Part shown: positions 25,874-35,107 of the stretch, in pieces
Layout: every line of letters begins with the position of its first letter
Numbering within the stretch: the stretch's first letter is position 1
DNA from: Planctomycetota bacterium
Lineage (GTDB): Bacteria; Planctomycetota; UBA1135; GCA-002686595
Length of the DNA stretch: 64,000 nt
Reading direction: 5' to 3'
Assembly (NCBI GenBank): GCA_020638835.1
Contig: JACKHV010000004.1
Location: 310,001 to 374,000 of the forward strand
Translations under genes and position numbers: made by a program
Notes under the pieces: generated by a model
Database searches by the model: none
The model's input: only the letters and a program-made list of their open reading frames with translations
Told to the model about the DNA's origin: nothing

Positions 25874-26763
25874 ACTACGCCGACCGCCTCGAGGCCGCCG
25901 TCCAGCGCACCGGGAACGCGTGCGTGATCGGACTGGATCCGCACCCCGCGCTGATGCCCGAGGAGTTCGCGGTCTGCCGCGATGCATCCGCGCCGCGCGC
26001 GAAGCGCGCGCAAGCCACCGAGCGCTTCCTCGTCGAAGTGATCGGGCGCATCGCCGGCCGCGTCCCGGCGGTGAAGCCGCAGTCGGCCTTCTTCGAACTG
26101 CTCGGCGCCGACGGCGTCGCCGCCTGGGAACGCGTGGTCGCGGCCGCGCGCGCCGCGAAGCTGCTCGTGATCGGCGACGTGAAGCGCGGCGACATCGCGA
26201 GCACGGCGCGCGCCTACGCCGACGCCTTCCTCGCGTGCGAGGAAGACTTCCGCTGCGACGCGGTGACGATCAACCCGTACCTCGGCGCGGACTCGGTCGA
26301 ACCCTTCCTCGAGGTCTGCGCGGAACAGGGCGCCGGCGTCTACGTGCTCGTGCGCACTTCGAACCCGGGCAGCGGCTTGTTCCAAGAACACGGCGAACCG
26401 CGCCTCGTCGACCGCGTCGCGACCGAAGTCGCGCGCTGGGGCGAAGGCCTGCTCGGTGCGTGCGGGTTGTCGTCGGTCGGCGCCGTCGTCGGCGCGACGC
26501 ACACCGCCGAGCTCGCCCAGCTGCGCGAACGCATGCCGCACACTCCCTTCCTGATCCCCGGCTACGGCGCGCAGGGCGCCGGTGTCGACGAGATCAAGCC
26601 GGGCTTCCTCGCCGGCGGACGCGGCGCGCTCGTCAACTCGTCGCGCGGCATCCTGTACGCGCACAAGAACCCCGCGCACGCCGACAAGTCGTGGCAGGAC
26701 GCGACGACCGCCGCGCTCGACGCGATGATCGCCGAGCTGAGGGCAGCCGCCGAGGGCTGTTAG
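25870..26763 (+). CDS. pyrF: Orotidine-5'-phosphate decarboxylase (type 2)
   Basis: A 297-residue enzyme that makes UMP from OMP. The catalytic D-x-K-x-x-D signature is D103-V-K-R-G-D108, with G-L-D-P-H-P at the first strand and a C-terminal phosphate-binding G-A-Q-G-A-G. Length and motif setting match the longer type 2 family rather than the E. coli form. The start overlaps DUF502 (ATGA), and bshC begins 6 bp after its stop. Confidence 0.95.
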   Translation: MNYADRLEAAVQRTGNACVIGLDPHPALMPEEFAVCRDASAPRAKRAQATERFLVEVIGRIAGRVPAVKPQSAFFELLGADGVAAWERVVAAARAAKLLVIGDVKRGDIASTARAYADAFLACEEDFRCDAVTINPYLGADSVEPFLEVCAEQGAGVYVLVRTSNPGSGLFQEHGEPRLVDRVATEVARWGEGLLGACGLSSVGAVVGATHTAELAQLRERMPHTPFLIPGYGAQGAGVDEIKPGFLAGGRGALVNSSRGILYAHKNPAHADKSWQDATTAALDAMIAELRAAAEGC

Positions 26764-26769
26764 CCGCGC

Positions 26770-28386
26770 ATGCTGCGCGTCGAGTCTCTGCCGGCCGACG
26801 TGCTCGGACTCTCCGAGCTCGCGCGGCGCGCCTTGAGCGGTCGACTCGACCTCGACGGCTTCCCGGTCCCGCGGCGCATCGACGACATCGAACCGCCCGC
26901 CGAGCGCTTCACGCCCGAAGAACGTGCGCACCTCGCGCGTTGGTTGGAATCACAGCTCTCGCCGCTCGGACCGCACGTGCACGTGCTCGAGTCGGCGCGC
27001 GCACTCGCGACGCCGGGCGCGTCGTGCGTGATCACGGGACACCAACCCGGCTTGCTCTGCTCGCCGCTCTTGATCCTCTACAAGGCGGTGCAGTGCATCA
27101 GGCTCGCGCGACAGCTCGCCGAGCGTTGGCAGCGCCCCGTCGTACCGGTCTTCTGGAACCACGCCGACGACCACGACCTCGCCGAGGTGCATCACGCGCA
27201 CTTCTTGAACCGCAACTTCGACCTGCAGAAGGTCGGGCTCGCGGGTCTGTCGTCCGGTCGACAGCCGCTGTCGCGCGTCAAGATCGACGAGGACAAGCAA
27301 CGCCTAGGCGCCGTACGCGCGCTGTTTCGACACATCTTCGGTGACTACCCGCGCATCGACGAAGCGCTCGACTGCTTCATGCCGCGCGGCAACACGACCT
27401 TCGCCGGCGCGTTCACGCACACGCTGCTCACCATCTTCGGGAAGCACGGCATGTTGGTCGTCGAGCCGGACTGGATGCGCGAGGAGAGCTCGAGCGCGCT
27501 CGCGCAGCTCGTCGGCGCGAACCCGGCGGTCGCGCTGCGTGCTTCCGAGCGGGAGTTGACCGCCGCGGGACTCGACGTCGCCATTCCGGTCGACGAAGCC
27601 GCGCTGGTGTACCGCGTCGATTCCGCGGGACGCCACCCGCTGCGCGTCGGAGGCGACGGCTTCCGCTACGACGACGAGCCGGGTTCGCGCACGCGCACCG
27701 AGCTCGCCGCGGAGATCGTGCAGGACCCCGGCGGTTGGTCCGCCGGCGCGCTGCTGCGTCCGCTCGTGCAAGACCTCGTGCTGCCCGTCGCCGCGCAGGT
27801 CGGGGGACACGGCGAGCTCGGCTACCACGCGCAACTCGGTCGCTTGCGTCGCGCGACGAACACGCCGTGCACGCCCTTCGTGCCGCGCGTGTCGATGACC
27901 TTGATCGAGGTCGAGATGCGCGCCAGCGCCGAGCGCATCGGCGTCACGCCGCTCGAGATCCTGCGCGCGCACGGCAACTGGATGCCGCCGAGCGAAGAGC
28001 GCGAAGCACCGCCCGTGATCGACGAGCTGAAGCGACTCGCCGCGGAGCACGCCGACGTGATCCTCGCGAAGCGCGCTGAGCTGGCCGAGATCGAACCGGG
28101 ACTCGCGCCGCACCTGCGCCGCGCCGTCGCGCAGTACCGCGCCGCGCTCGACAAGCTCGCCGAGAAGGCGTCGCGCGTCGAAGCGAACCGCGTCGGCAAG
28201 GGCGGACGCCACCTGCGCCGCCTGAACAACGCGCTCTGTCCGCGCGGTCAGGCGCAGGAACGCGTGCTCGCGCCGCTGCAGTTCGTCGCGCGCTTCGGCC
28301 TCGACTGGCTCGACGACTTGATCGCCGAGCTCGATCCTTTCTGCAGCGAACACCTCTTGGTCGACCTCGAGGAGGACCTCGCATGA
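26770..28386 (+). CDS. bshC: Bacillithiol biosynthesis cysteine-adding enzyme BshC
   Basis: A 538-residue protein. BshC hallmarks are T-G-H-Q-P-G (89-94), F-W-N-H-A-D-D-H-D-L-A-E-V (about 128-140), and P-V-A-A-Q-V-G-G-H-G-E-L-G-Y-H-A-Q-L near 340, where the family has a conserved G-x-x-E-x-x-Y motif. A coiled-coil region near 440-490 is followed by the C-terminal core return. BshC ligates cysteine to glucosaminyl-malate, the last step of bacillithiol synthesis. It overlaps bshB by four bases. Confidence 0.93.
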   Translation: MLRVESLPADVLGLSELARRALSGRLDLDGFPVPRRIDDIEPPAERFTPEERAHLARWLESQLSPLGPHVHVLESARALATPGASCVITGHQPGLLCSPLLILYKAVQCIRLARQLAERWQRPVVPVFWNHADDHDLAEVHHAHFLNRNFDLQKVGLAGLSSGRQPLSRVKIDEDKQRLGAVRALFRHIFGDYPRIDEALDCFMPRGNTTFAGAFTHTLLTIFGKHGMLVVEPDWMREESSSALAQLVGANPAVALRASERELTAAGLDVAIPVDEAALVYRVDSAGRHPLRVGGDGFRYDDEPGSRTRTELAAEIVQDPGGWSAGALLRPLVQDLVLPVAAQVGGHGELGYHAQLGRLRRATNTPCTPFVPRVSMTLIEVEMRASAERIGVTPLEILRAHGNWMPPSEEREAPPVIDELKRLAAEHADVILAKRAELAEIEPGLAPHLRRAVAQYRAALDKLAEKASRVEANRVGKGGRHLRRLNNALCPRGQAQERVLAPLQFVARFGLDWLDDLIAELDPFCSEHLLVDLEEDLA

Positions 28387-29096
28387 CGCAGCCGCTGCAC
28401 GCCCTCGTGATCGCCGCGCACCCCGACGACGCGGAGGTCTGGATCGGCGGGACGATCCTGCGCCTCACCGCGGCCGGCAAGCGCGTCGGCGTGCTCGACT
28501 GCACGCGCGGCGAGCTGGCGACGCGCGGCGACGTCGTCACGCGCACGCGCGAGTGCGAAGCGGCCAGCGCGCTGCTCGGCCTCGCGTGGCGAGGCAACCT
28601 CGAGCGCCCGGACGCTCACCTCGTCGCGGACCTCGAGCTGCGCGCCGACCTCGCGCGCCGTATCTGCGAGCTGCGCCCCGCCCTGCTGTTCGTGCCGCAC
28701 GCACGCGACCTGCACCCCGACCACGTCGCCGCCGGCCGCGCGGGACGCGAAGCGTGGCAGCTCGCCGGGCTCGCGCGCTGGGCCGAGACACAGGGCCTCG
28801 CGGCGCACCGTCCGGAACGGCTCTACGAGACGATGGGACACACGCCTTTCGAGCCGAGCTGCGTGGTGGACGTCAGCGAGGTCGCGGAGCGCAAGCGCGC
28901 GGTGCTCGAGGCCTACGCGTCCCAGTTCTCAGACGCCGCCGGTGAGTCGGACGACGGCCACCAGCTCGCGCGCGGTCCGTTGCTCGAGCGCATCCGCGCG
29001 CGCGACCGCGAGTACGGCGCGCGGATCGGCGTCGACTTCGGCGAACCGCTGCGCCACGAGGGACCGCTGCCGGCCTTCGACCCCTTGCTGCCCTGA
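28383..29096 (+). CDS. bshB: PIG-L family deacetylase, bacillithiol BshB
   Basis: A 237-residue zinc deacetylase. The metal site is A-H-P-D-D-A-E (H13, D16) plus H114 in H-P-D-H. The spacing matches BshB1, which deacetylates GlcNAc-malate in bacillithiol synthesis, and the overlap with bshC (ATGA) makes that role likely over other PIG-L substrates. Confidence 0.92.
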   Translation: MTQPLHALVIAAHPDDAEVWIGGTILRLTAAGKRVGVLDCTRGELATRGDVVTRTRECEAASALLGLAWRGNLERPDAHLVADLELRADLARRICELRPALLFVPHARDLHPDHVAAGRAGREAWQLAGLARWAETQGLAAHRPERLYETMGHTPFEPSCVVDVSEVAERKRAVLEAYASQFSDAAGESDDGHQLARGPLLERIRARDREYGARIGVDFGEPLRHEGPLPAFDPLLP

Positions 29097-29246
29097 GCGC
29101 GCTCGCGCGCAAAAGGAACTCCTTCCGCGTCGCGGCGGAAAGCGCACTTGGACCGGCGTTCCGTCCTTCGGGGCGCGCCTCGCGGGAGCTACACTCGGGC
29201 CCAGCGGCGCCGAAGCGCGGTGCCGCGCAGCAAGGGCCTCTGACAC

Positions 29247-30530
29247 ATGCGCCGGATCGCGATCATCAACCAGAAGGGCGGGGTGGGGAAGACGACCACC
29301 TCCGCGAACCTCGGCGCCGCCCTCGCGGAGCAAGGACGTCGCGTCGTCGTGGTCGACATGGACCCGCAGGCGAACGCGTCGCTGCACCTCGGCATCGAGG
29401 CGGCGTCGCACGAGCCCTCGGTCTACTCGCTGCTGACCGGTGAGCTGGGCTTCGCGGCGTCGATGCGCGAGACGAAGGCGCCGCGCCTCTCGGTCGTTCC
29501 CAGCAACATCGACCTGTCCGGCGCCGAGCTCGAACTCGCCAGCGCGATCGGAAGGGACAGCTTGGTGCGCGACGCGATCGAGGACTGGTCCGCGAAGCAC
29601 CGCGCCGAGCACGGCGAGGATCCCGCCGACTACGTGATCTTCGACTGCCCGCCCAGCCTCGGCCTGCTGTCGATCAACGCCCTCGCCGCGGCGGGCGAGG
29701 TCTTGATCACCGTGCAGACGCAGTTCCTCGCGCTGATGGGCATGAGCAAGCTCGTAGAGGTCGTGCAGCTGATCCGCCGCCGCCTCAACCCCGAGCTGAC
29801 GATCACGGGCATCGTTCCATGCCTCTACGACAGCCGCTTGAAGCTGAACCGCGAAGTGCTCGGCGAGATCCGCAAGTACTTCCCCGGCCAGGTCTTCAAG
29901 AACGCGATCCGCTCGAACGTGAAGCTCGCCGAGGCGCCCAGCTTCGGCGTCAGCATCCTCGACTACGCGTCCGAGTCGAACGGCGCGCAGGACTACCGCC
30001 TGCTGGCGCTCGAAGTGATCGAACAGGAGTCGCGCGACTCGACGCTCGCGCACCTCTCGCCCGCCCGTCCGATCGAGGAACTCGCAAAGGAACGCGGTGC
30101 GCAACAAGCCGCCGTCTGCGAACAGGAGTTCTCGGACCGGGACGTGGCGTTGCAGACTGACGCCGACGAACCGGCGGAAGAAGACACGCTGGTCGAAGCG
30201 GAAGCGCCCGCCGCGGCGCACGTCGAAACGGTCGAGGAAGCGGTCGAAAGTGCTGAACCGCAGCCGACCGAGCCCGAAGCGGTACTCGAAGCGGAAGCGG
30301 CGGAGCCGGAGGTCGAGCTGCGCGAACACGTGCTCGAACCGGCCGCACCGCCCGCCGTCGAACCGGCGCCGCGAGCCGCAGAACCGAAGCGCGACGACGC
30401 GCGACCGACGCCGCCCTCGAACGCGCCTGCTCCCTTCCGCCGCGTCGGCGCGGTCGAGGACGAGCTGCGCATCCTGCGCGCGGACGACTTGCCTCAGCTG
30501 CCGCCCGAGGCGTTCGAGATTCCGCGCTGA
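29247..30530 (+). CDS. parA: ParA-family chromosome partitioning ATPase with long C-terminal tail
   Basis: A 427-residue protein. Residues 1-260 are a typical Soj/ParA ATPase with the deviant Walker A K-G-G-V-G-K-T (10-16) and Walker B region V-I-F-D-C-P-P-S-L-G. The remaining 165 residues are an acidic Glu/Ala/Pro tail with a short conserved-looking end (E-D-E-L-R-I-L-R-A-D-D-L-P-Q-L-P). ParA drives origin movement with ParB, encoded at 18.6-19.4 kb. The gene sits between bshB (150 bp) and bshA (17 bp). Its partner relation to that ParB is inferred from origin proximity. Confidence 0.93.
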   Translation: MRRIAIINQKGGVGKTTTSANLGAALAEQGRRVVVVDMDPQANASLHLGIEAASHEPSVYSLLTGELGFAASMRETKAPRLSVVPSNIDLSGAELELASAIGRDSLVRDAIEDWSAKHRAEHGEDPADYVIFDCPPSLGLLSINALAAAGEVLITVQTQFLALMGMSKLVEVVQLIRRRLNPELTITGIVPCLYDSRLKLNREVLGEIRKYFPGQVFKNAIRSNVKLAEAPSFGVSILDYASESNGAQDYRLLALEVIEQESRDSTLAHLSPARPIEELAKERGAQQAAVCEQEFSDRDVALQTDADEPAEEDTLVEAEAPAAAHVETVEEAVESAEPQPTEPEAVLEAEAAEPEVELREHVLEPAAPPAVEPAPRAAEPKRDDARPTPPSNAPAPFRRVGAVEDELRILRADDLPQLPPEAFEIPR

Positions 30531-30547
30531 CCGCGCGGACGACGCCC

Positions 30548-31663
30548 GTGCGCATCGGCATCCTGTGCCACCCGACCTTCGGCGGCTCGGGTGTCGTCGC
30601 CTCGGAGTGCGCGCTGAGCCTCGCGGAGCACGGGCATCGCGTGCACCTCTTCTCGCCGGGCGTGCCGCCGCGCCTCGCGCACAACTCGGGTGCGGTGGTG
30701 TTGCACCGCGTGCACGGGCTCGACTATCCGCTCTTCGCGAACTCGCACGCGGAACTCGCGGCGACCGGCGCCGTGCTCGACGTGATCGCCTCCGAAGGGC
30801 TCGATGTGTTGCACGCGCACTACGCACTGCCGCACGCGGTCAGCGCACACCTCGCGCGCGAAGCGGCGCGCGTGAACGACGCCGCGAGCGTCCCGCGCCT
30901 CGTCGTCACGCTGCACGGCACCGACGTCACGCTGGTCGCGGCCGCACCGGCGTACGCTCCACTGCTGCGCTACGTGCTCGGGTGCGCCGACGCGGTCACC
31001 GCAGTGAGTCGCGACCTTTCGATTCGCTTGCGCGACTGGTGGGGGACCGCAGCCGGACCGATCGAGACGCTGCCCAACTTCGTCGACACGCACGCCTTCG
31101 CGCCGCGTGCGGAGCGCGAGCCCGGCCCCCTGCGATCGATCCACGTCAGCAACTTCCGTCCGCTGAAGCGCGTGCCGTGGTTGATCGAGGCCTTCGCGCG
31201 GGCCTCGCAGGGCGGGGACGCGAGCCTGACGCTCGTCGGCGACGGCCCCGAGCTGCCGCGCTGCCGGGACCTCGCCGCCGAGCTCGGTCTGGGAACCCGC
31301 GTCCGCTTCCTCGGCGAGCGCCGCGACCTGCCCGCGCTACTCGCGGCCCACGACGCCTTCCTCTTGACGAGTCGCGAGGAGTCCTTTGGACTCTCGGCCC
31401 TCGAAGCCTCGTCCTGCGGACTAGGAGTGCTCGCGACGCGCGTCGGCGGGCTCCCCGAAGTCGTGCAGGACGGCGCCGGCGGCCGACTGGTCGCGCCCGA
31501 CGACCAGAACGCGTTCGTCCGCGAGCTGGTGGCCTGGATCGCCGACCCTGCGCGCGCCCACGCCTTCGGGGTCCGAGGCCGCGCCCGCGCGACCGCCGAC
31601 TTCGACCGCGACACCGGCGTCCAGCGCTACGCCGACCTGTACACGAGACTCCTCGACCGATGA
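30548..31663 (+). CDS. bshA: N-acetyl-alpha-D-glucosaminyl L-malate synthase BshA
   Basis: A 371-residue GT4 glycosyltransferase. The BshA signature opening is G-I-L-C-H-P-T-F-G-G-S-G-V-V-A-S-E, followed by D-V-L-H-A-H-Y-A-L-P-H-A, T-L-H-G-T-D-V-T and the GT4 nucleotide-sugar motif E-S-F-G-L-S-A-L-E-A. BshA joins UDP-GlcNAc to L-malate, the first bacillithiol step. GTG start at 30548; the stop overlaps the cysteine desulfurase start. With bshC and bshB this completes the pathway. Confidence 0.93.
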   Translation: MRIGILCHPTFGGSGVVASECALSLAEHGHRVHLFSPGVPPRLAHNSGAVVLHRVHGLDYPLFANSHAELAATGAVLDVIASEGLDVLHAHYALPHAVSAHLAREAARVNDAASVPRLVVTLHGTDVTLVAAAPAYAPLLRYVLGCADAVTAVSRDLSIRLRDWWGTAAGPIETLPNFVDTHAFAPRAEREPGPLRSIHVSNFRPLKRVPWLIEAFARASQGGDASLTLVGDGPELPRCRDLAAELGLGTRVRFLGERRDLPALLAAHDAFLLTSREESFGLSALEASSCGLGVLATRVGGLPEVVQDGAGGRLVAPDDQNAFVRELVAWIADPARAHAFGVRGRARATADFDRDTGVQRYADLYTRLLDR

Positions 31664-32823
31664 ACCGCGTCTACCTCGACCACAACGCGACGACTCCGCT
31701 GCGGCCGGAGGTGCGCGAGCTGTGGCTCTCCGAGCTCGACGCGCTGGGCGGCAACCCCTCCGCGGTGCACGCTTCCGGGCGCCGGGCCCGCGCGGCGATC
31801 GACGAGGCGCGCGAGCGGGTCGCCGCGGTGCTCGAGGTGCGCGAGGAGGAAGTCGTCTTCACCTCGGGGGGCACCGAGTCGAACAACCTCGCGATCGTCG
31901 GCAGCCTGGCGCAGTCCGAGCCGCCGGCGGGCATGCTGACCACGCCGCTCGAGCACCCCTCGGTGCTGGAGACCGCCCGTTCCCTCGAGGAGGTCGGCTA
32001 CCGCCTGGTCTTCGCGGAGGTCGACGGCGAGGGGCGCGTCGACGCCGACGCGGTCGCGAAGCTCGCCGGCCGTGAGCGGGTCGAGCTGGTCAGCGTGATG
32101 GCCGCGAACAACGAGATCGGCGTCGTGTCGCCGCTCGCGGAGCTGGGGGAGGGGCTCGCCCGCCTCGGAGCGAAGCGCCCGCGCTTCCACGTCGACGCGG
32201 TGCAGCTGCTGGGACGCCTGCCGTTCCACCCAGCCGAGTGGCAGGCGGACCTCGTCAGCCTCTCCGCGCACAAGGTCGGCGGCCCGCTCGGCGTCGGCGT
32301 GCTGCTCGCGCGCGGGAACACGCCGCTGGCGCCCGTGCTGACCGGCGGCGGGCAGGAGTACGGCCTGCGCTCGGGCACCGAGAACGCGCCGGCGATCGCC
32401 GCCGCCGCGCTCGCCGTCGAGCTGGCCGTGTCGGAGCGCGCGAGCTACGAGGAAGCTGTCGGTCAGTTGACCCGCGAGCTGTGGTCCGCGATCGAAAGCG
32501 ACTTCCCGCGCGCGCGACTGCTCGGTCCGCCGATCGACGCGCGCGACCGCTTGCCCAACACGCTCAACGTGCTGTTCCCCGGCGTCGAAGGTCGCGCCCT
32601 CGTCGCGCGCCTCGACATCGCGGGCCTCGAAGCGAGCGCGGGATCCGCGTGCGCGAGCGGTTCGCTCGAAGCTTCGCACGTGTTGCTCGCGCTCGGACTC
32701 GACGAAGCGAGCGCGCGCGCCGGTTTGCGCCTCTCCTTGGGGCGGAACACCTGTTCACAAGATGTCCACAACGCTGTGGACATCTTGCGGAAAAACATCC
32801 CGTCTCGACCCGCAAGGCGTTGA
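31660..32823 (+). CDS. Cysteine desulfurase (NifS/IscS family)
   Basis: A 387-residue PLP enzyme that removes sulfur from cysteine for Fe-S clusters, tRNA thiolation or cofactors. Marks are the opening Y-L-D-H-N-A-T-T-P, T-S-G-G-T-E-S-N-N, PLP lysine K205 in S-A-H-K, and the sulfur-carrying cysteine C331 in G-S-A-C-A-S-G, a class I setting. It starts at an ATGA overlap with bshA. The 3' end carries a perfect 13-bp inverted repeat. Confidence 0.93.
   Translation: MNRVYLDHNATTPLRPEVRELWLSELDALGGNPSAVHASGRRARAAIDEARERVAAVLEVREEEVVFTSGGTESNNLAIVGSLAQSEPPAGMLTTPLEHPSVLETARSLEEVGYRLVFAEVDGEGRVDADAVAKLAGRERVELVSVMAANNEIGVVSPLAELGEGLARLGAKRPRFHVDAVQLLGRLPFHPAEWQADLVSLSAHKVGGPLGVGVLLARGNTPLAPVLTGGGQEYGLRSGTENAPAIAAAALAVELAVSERASYEEAVGQLTRELWSAIESDFPRARLLGPPIDARDRLPNTLNVLFPGVEGRALVARLDIAGLEASAGSACASGSLEASHVLLALGLDEASARAGLRLSLGRNTCSQDVHNAVDILRKNIPSRPARR
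32758..32787. repeat. Palindrome with paired DnaA-box-like halves
   Basis: A perfect 13-bp inverted repeat with 4-nt centre ACGC (arms 32758-32770 and 32775-32787). Each arm contains ATGTCCACA, one base from the actinobacterial-type DnaA box TTGTCCACA. It lies inside the last codons of the cysteine desulfurase gene, about 630 bp before dnaA. No T-tract follows, so a terminator is less likely. Confidence 0.55.
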
Positions 32824-33415
32824 AGCGCTCCCGTTTGCGAACAGCACGTCAAGAGATGCGCCGCTCGTCGTTGACCGCGCACATCGGCCTGCTCTAATGG
32901 TCCGTCTGAACAGCGTGTGGAGCGACCACCACTCGCACGCTCGACAGACATCCCGATCGACCGCGAGAGGCACTCGCAGGCCGCCCGACACGACGCGAAG
33001 ACACCCCAGCAGCGCGTGCGAGTCCGGCACCGGCGAACCGAGGACGGAAGTGGAACGACGTGCAACGCGCTCGCTTCCGCGACCCCCGAGACTCGAGCAC
33101 GTCAGCTCTTCTCCGCGTCCTCTGCACAAGGCCGCTGCGAGGAATCGTCGCCCTGTCCCGCGAGTGCCCCGCTGTGGGGCCGGTCGGCCAGCAGCGTGCG
33201 TGACGGATGGAACCCCTCGGGCGTCCTCGGACGCCATCCCACCGCCGCCGTCAGCCTCATGCCGCACCGACCCACCGAAGCCCGCGACGCCTCGCGCTCC
33301 CTCCCGGAGCGCCCGCGTGTTCGCGCGCGAGTCGCGTGCGCGCCTGCCCTCCTCGCAGGCAGTGATGACGCGGTGACCTCACCCCGCGACCGCATCGAGA
33401 AGGGAATCTGGCAGC
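32824..33415 (+). promoter_or_regulatory. Upstream region of dnaA with candidate promoter
   Basis: This 592-bp gap has no convincing gene; the open frames are Arg/Pro/Ser-rich and overlap one another. A good promoter lies early in it: TTGACC (32871-32876), a 16-bp spacer, and TCTAAT (32893-32898), reading toward dnaA with a leader of about 500 nt. Part of an origin region is possible. Confidence 0.5.
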
Positions 33416-35107
33416 ATGCAACGATCGCAGCCGGAGCATCCTCGCGCCTTGCTCGAAGGCGTGAACCCCGATCCTTCCGAACCCTCTGTGACGGACGTCA
33501 CGGCGGATCCCGCGTCGGCAGCGGCCTCGCCCGCACCGCCCACGGAAGGCGACGAAGCTCCGGCGAAGGAGTGTGCGCTCCCCACGGGCGCGCACGCGGA
33601 GGTTTGGAAACGAATCCAAGCCGCGGTGCGCGAACGGGTCCAGCCTGAACAGTTCGAGACTTGGTTCCGTCGCGCGGCGCTCCATCGCGTTCATGAGGAG
33701 ACCGTCTGCATCGCCGTGCAGAACTCCTTCAGCCGTGACTGGCTGCAGACGTACTACCAAGCGACGATCGAGGACGCCGTCAGCGCCAGCTTGGGCGGTC
33801 CGCGTCGCGTCGAGTTCCACGTCGACCCGGAGCTGACGATGCAGCGCCCGAACGTCGACGCGGCGCTGGAGCAAGCGACGTCACGCAACGGATCCGTGAA
33901 CGGATCGGCGCAGGTGCGCGAGCTCCCTGCCGACCACCCCGATCGTGCGCGACGCGCGCACTCGTCGCCGGCCTTCTCGCGGCGCACCCCGAGCGACACC
34001 GACCGCAAGGAACCTCCGACCAGCGAGGAACGCGGACGGCTGCTGCAGGACTTCGCCAAGGGCGGGCTCGTGCGCGGCAGCACGATCGGTCTGAACCCGA
34101 AGTACACCTTCGAGAACTACGTCATGGGGCCGTGCAACCGCTTCGCGCACGCCGCGGCCCTGGGCGCCGCCGAATCGCCCGGTTCGGCCTACAACCCGCT
34201 CTTCCTGCACGGCAGCGTCGGCCTCGGCAAGACGCACCTCCTGCAGTCCCTGTGCTTCGCCCTGCTGGAGAACTTCAAAGACGTCCGCATCCTGTACCTC
34301 TCCTGCGAGACGTTCGTGAACCACTTCATCAGCGCGCTCGAGAACGGCGACCTGCAGAAGTTCCGCAACAAGTACCGAGGCGTCGACGTGCTCGTGGTGG
34401 ACGACATCCACCTGCTGGCGAACAAGGAACGCACGCAGGAGGAGTTCTTCCACACCTTCAACACGCTCTACAACGCCGGCAAGCAGATCGTGCTGTCGTC
34501 GGACTCGACGCCGAAGGACATCCCCACGCTGCAGGAACGACTCGTCTCCCGCTTCAAGTGGGGGCTCGTCACCGAGATGGAACCGCCGTGCTACGAGACG
34601 CGCATGGCGATCCTGAAGCGCAAGAGCCGCGAGCGCGGTCGCGAAGTGCCCGACGACGTCGCCAGCCTGCTGGCCGAGCGCATCGACACGAACATCCGCG
34701 AGCTCGAGGGTGCCGTGACGAAGCTGATCGGATACGCGCGCCTCTCCGGCCAAGCCGTCTCCGTCGAGCTCGCGCGCGAGGCGCTCCCCGAACTGTTCAC
34801 GCAGCGCCGTGGTCAGCCGTCGATGGAAGAGATCATCGACCTCGTGACCGGTCACTACGGCGTCAAGCTGTCCGACCTGCAGTCGAAGAAACGCACGAAC
34901 GCCGTCGCCTACCCGCGTCAAGTCGCGATGTACCTCGCGCGCAAGATCACGCGCCACTCGCTGGCGGAGATCGGCGGTTTCTTCGGCGGCCGGGACCACT
35001 CCACCGTGCTGCACGCCGTCGACAAGATCGACAAGCTGGTGGGCAAGGACGCGCAGTGCCGCGACGTCGTCCACGGCTTCCTCGACGAGCTCCAGGCGGC
35101 ACGTTGA
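33416..35107 (+). CDS. dnaA: Chromosomal replication initiator DnaA
   Basis: A 563-residue initiator, longer than usual (about 450) because of an acidic/Pro-Ala N-terminal extension of about 55 residues and a linker of about 60 residues. Domain I starts around residue 58 (W-K-R-I-Q-A-A-V). The AAA+ core has Walker A near 264-272 (G-S-V-G-L-G-K-T-H) and Walker B near 325-331 (L-V-V-D-D-I-H). Domain IV carries the DNA-recognition motif G-G-R-D-H-S-T-V-L-H-A-V. It is followed by an intergenic region with DnaA-box-like sites and then dnaN. Confidence 0.97.
   Translation: MQRSQPEHPRALLEGVNPDPSEPSVTDVTADPASAAASPAPPTEGDEAPAKECALPTGAHAEVWKRIQAAVRERVQPEQFETWFRRAALHRVHEETVCIAVQNSFSRDWLQTYYQATIEDAVSASLGGPRRVEFHVDPELTMQRPNVDAALEQATSRNGSVNGSAQVRELPADHPDRARRAHSSPAFSRRTPSDTDRKEPPTSEERGRLLQDFAKGGLVRGSTIGLNPKYTFENYVMGPCNRFAHAAALGAAESPGSAYNPLFLHGSVGLGKTHLLQSLCFALLENFKDVRILYLSCETFVNHFISALENGDLQKFRNKYRGVDVLVVDDIHLLANKERTQEEFFHTFNTLYNAGKQIVLSSDSTPKDIPTLQERLVSRFKWGLVTEMEPPCYETRMAILKRKSRERGREVPDDVASLLAERIDTNIRELEGAVTKLIGYARLSGQAVSVELAREALPELFTQRRGQPSMEEIIDLVTGHYGVKLSDLQSKKRTNAVAYPRQVAMYLARKITRHSLAEIGGFFGGRDHSTVLHAVDKIDKLVGKDAQCRDVVHGFLDELQAAR

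Noticed and set aside
32758..32787. Intrinsic terminator for the cysteine desulfurase gene
   Set aside because: The hairpin is inside the coding sequence and is followed by GCGGAAAAAC rather than a T-tract.
32917..33648. Open frame between the cysteine desulfurase and dnaA
   Set aside because: Overlaps the dnaA start, is Arg/Ser/Pro-rich and has no domain; region better explained as a promoter/origin flank.
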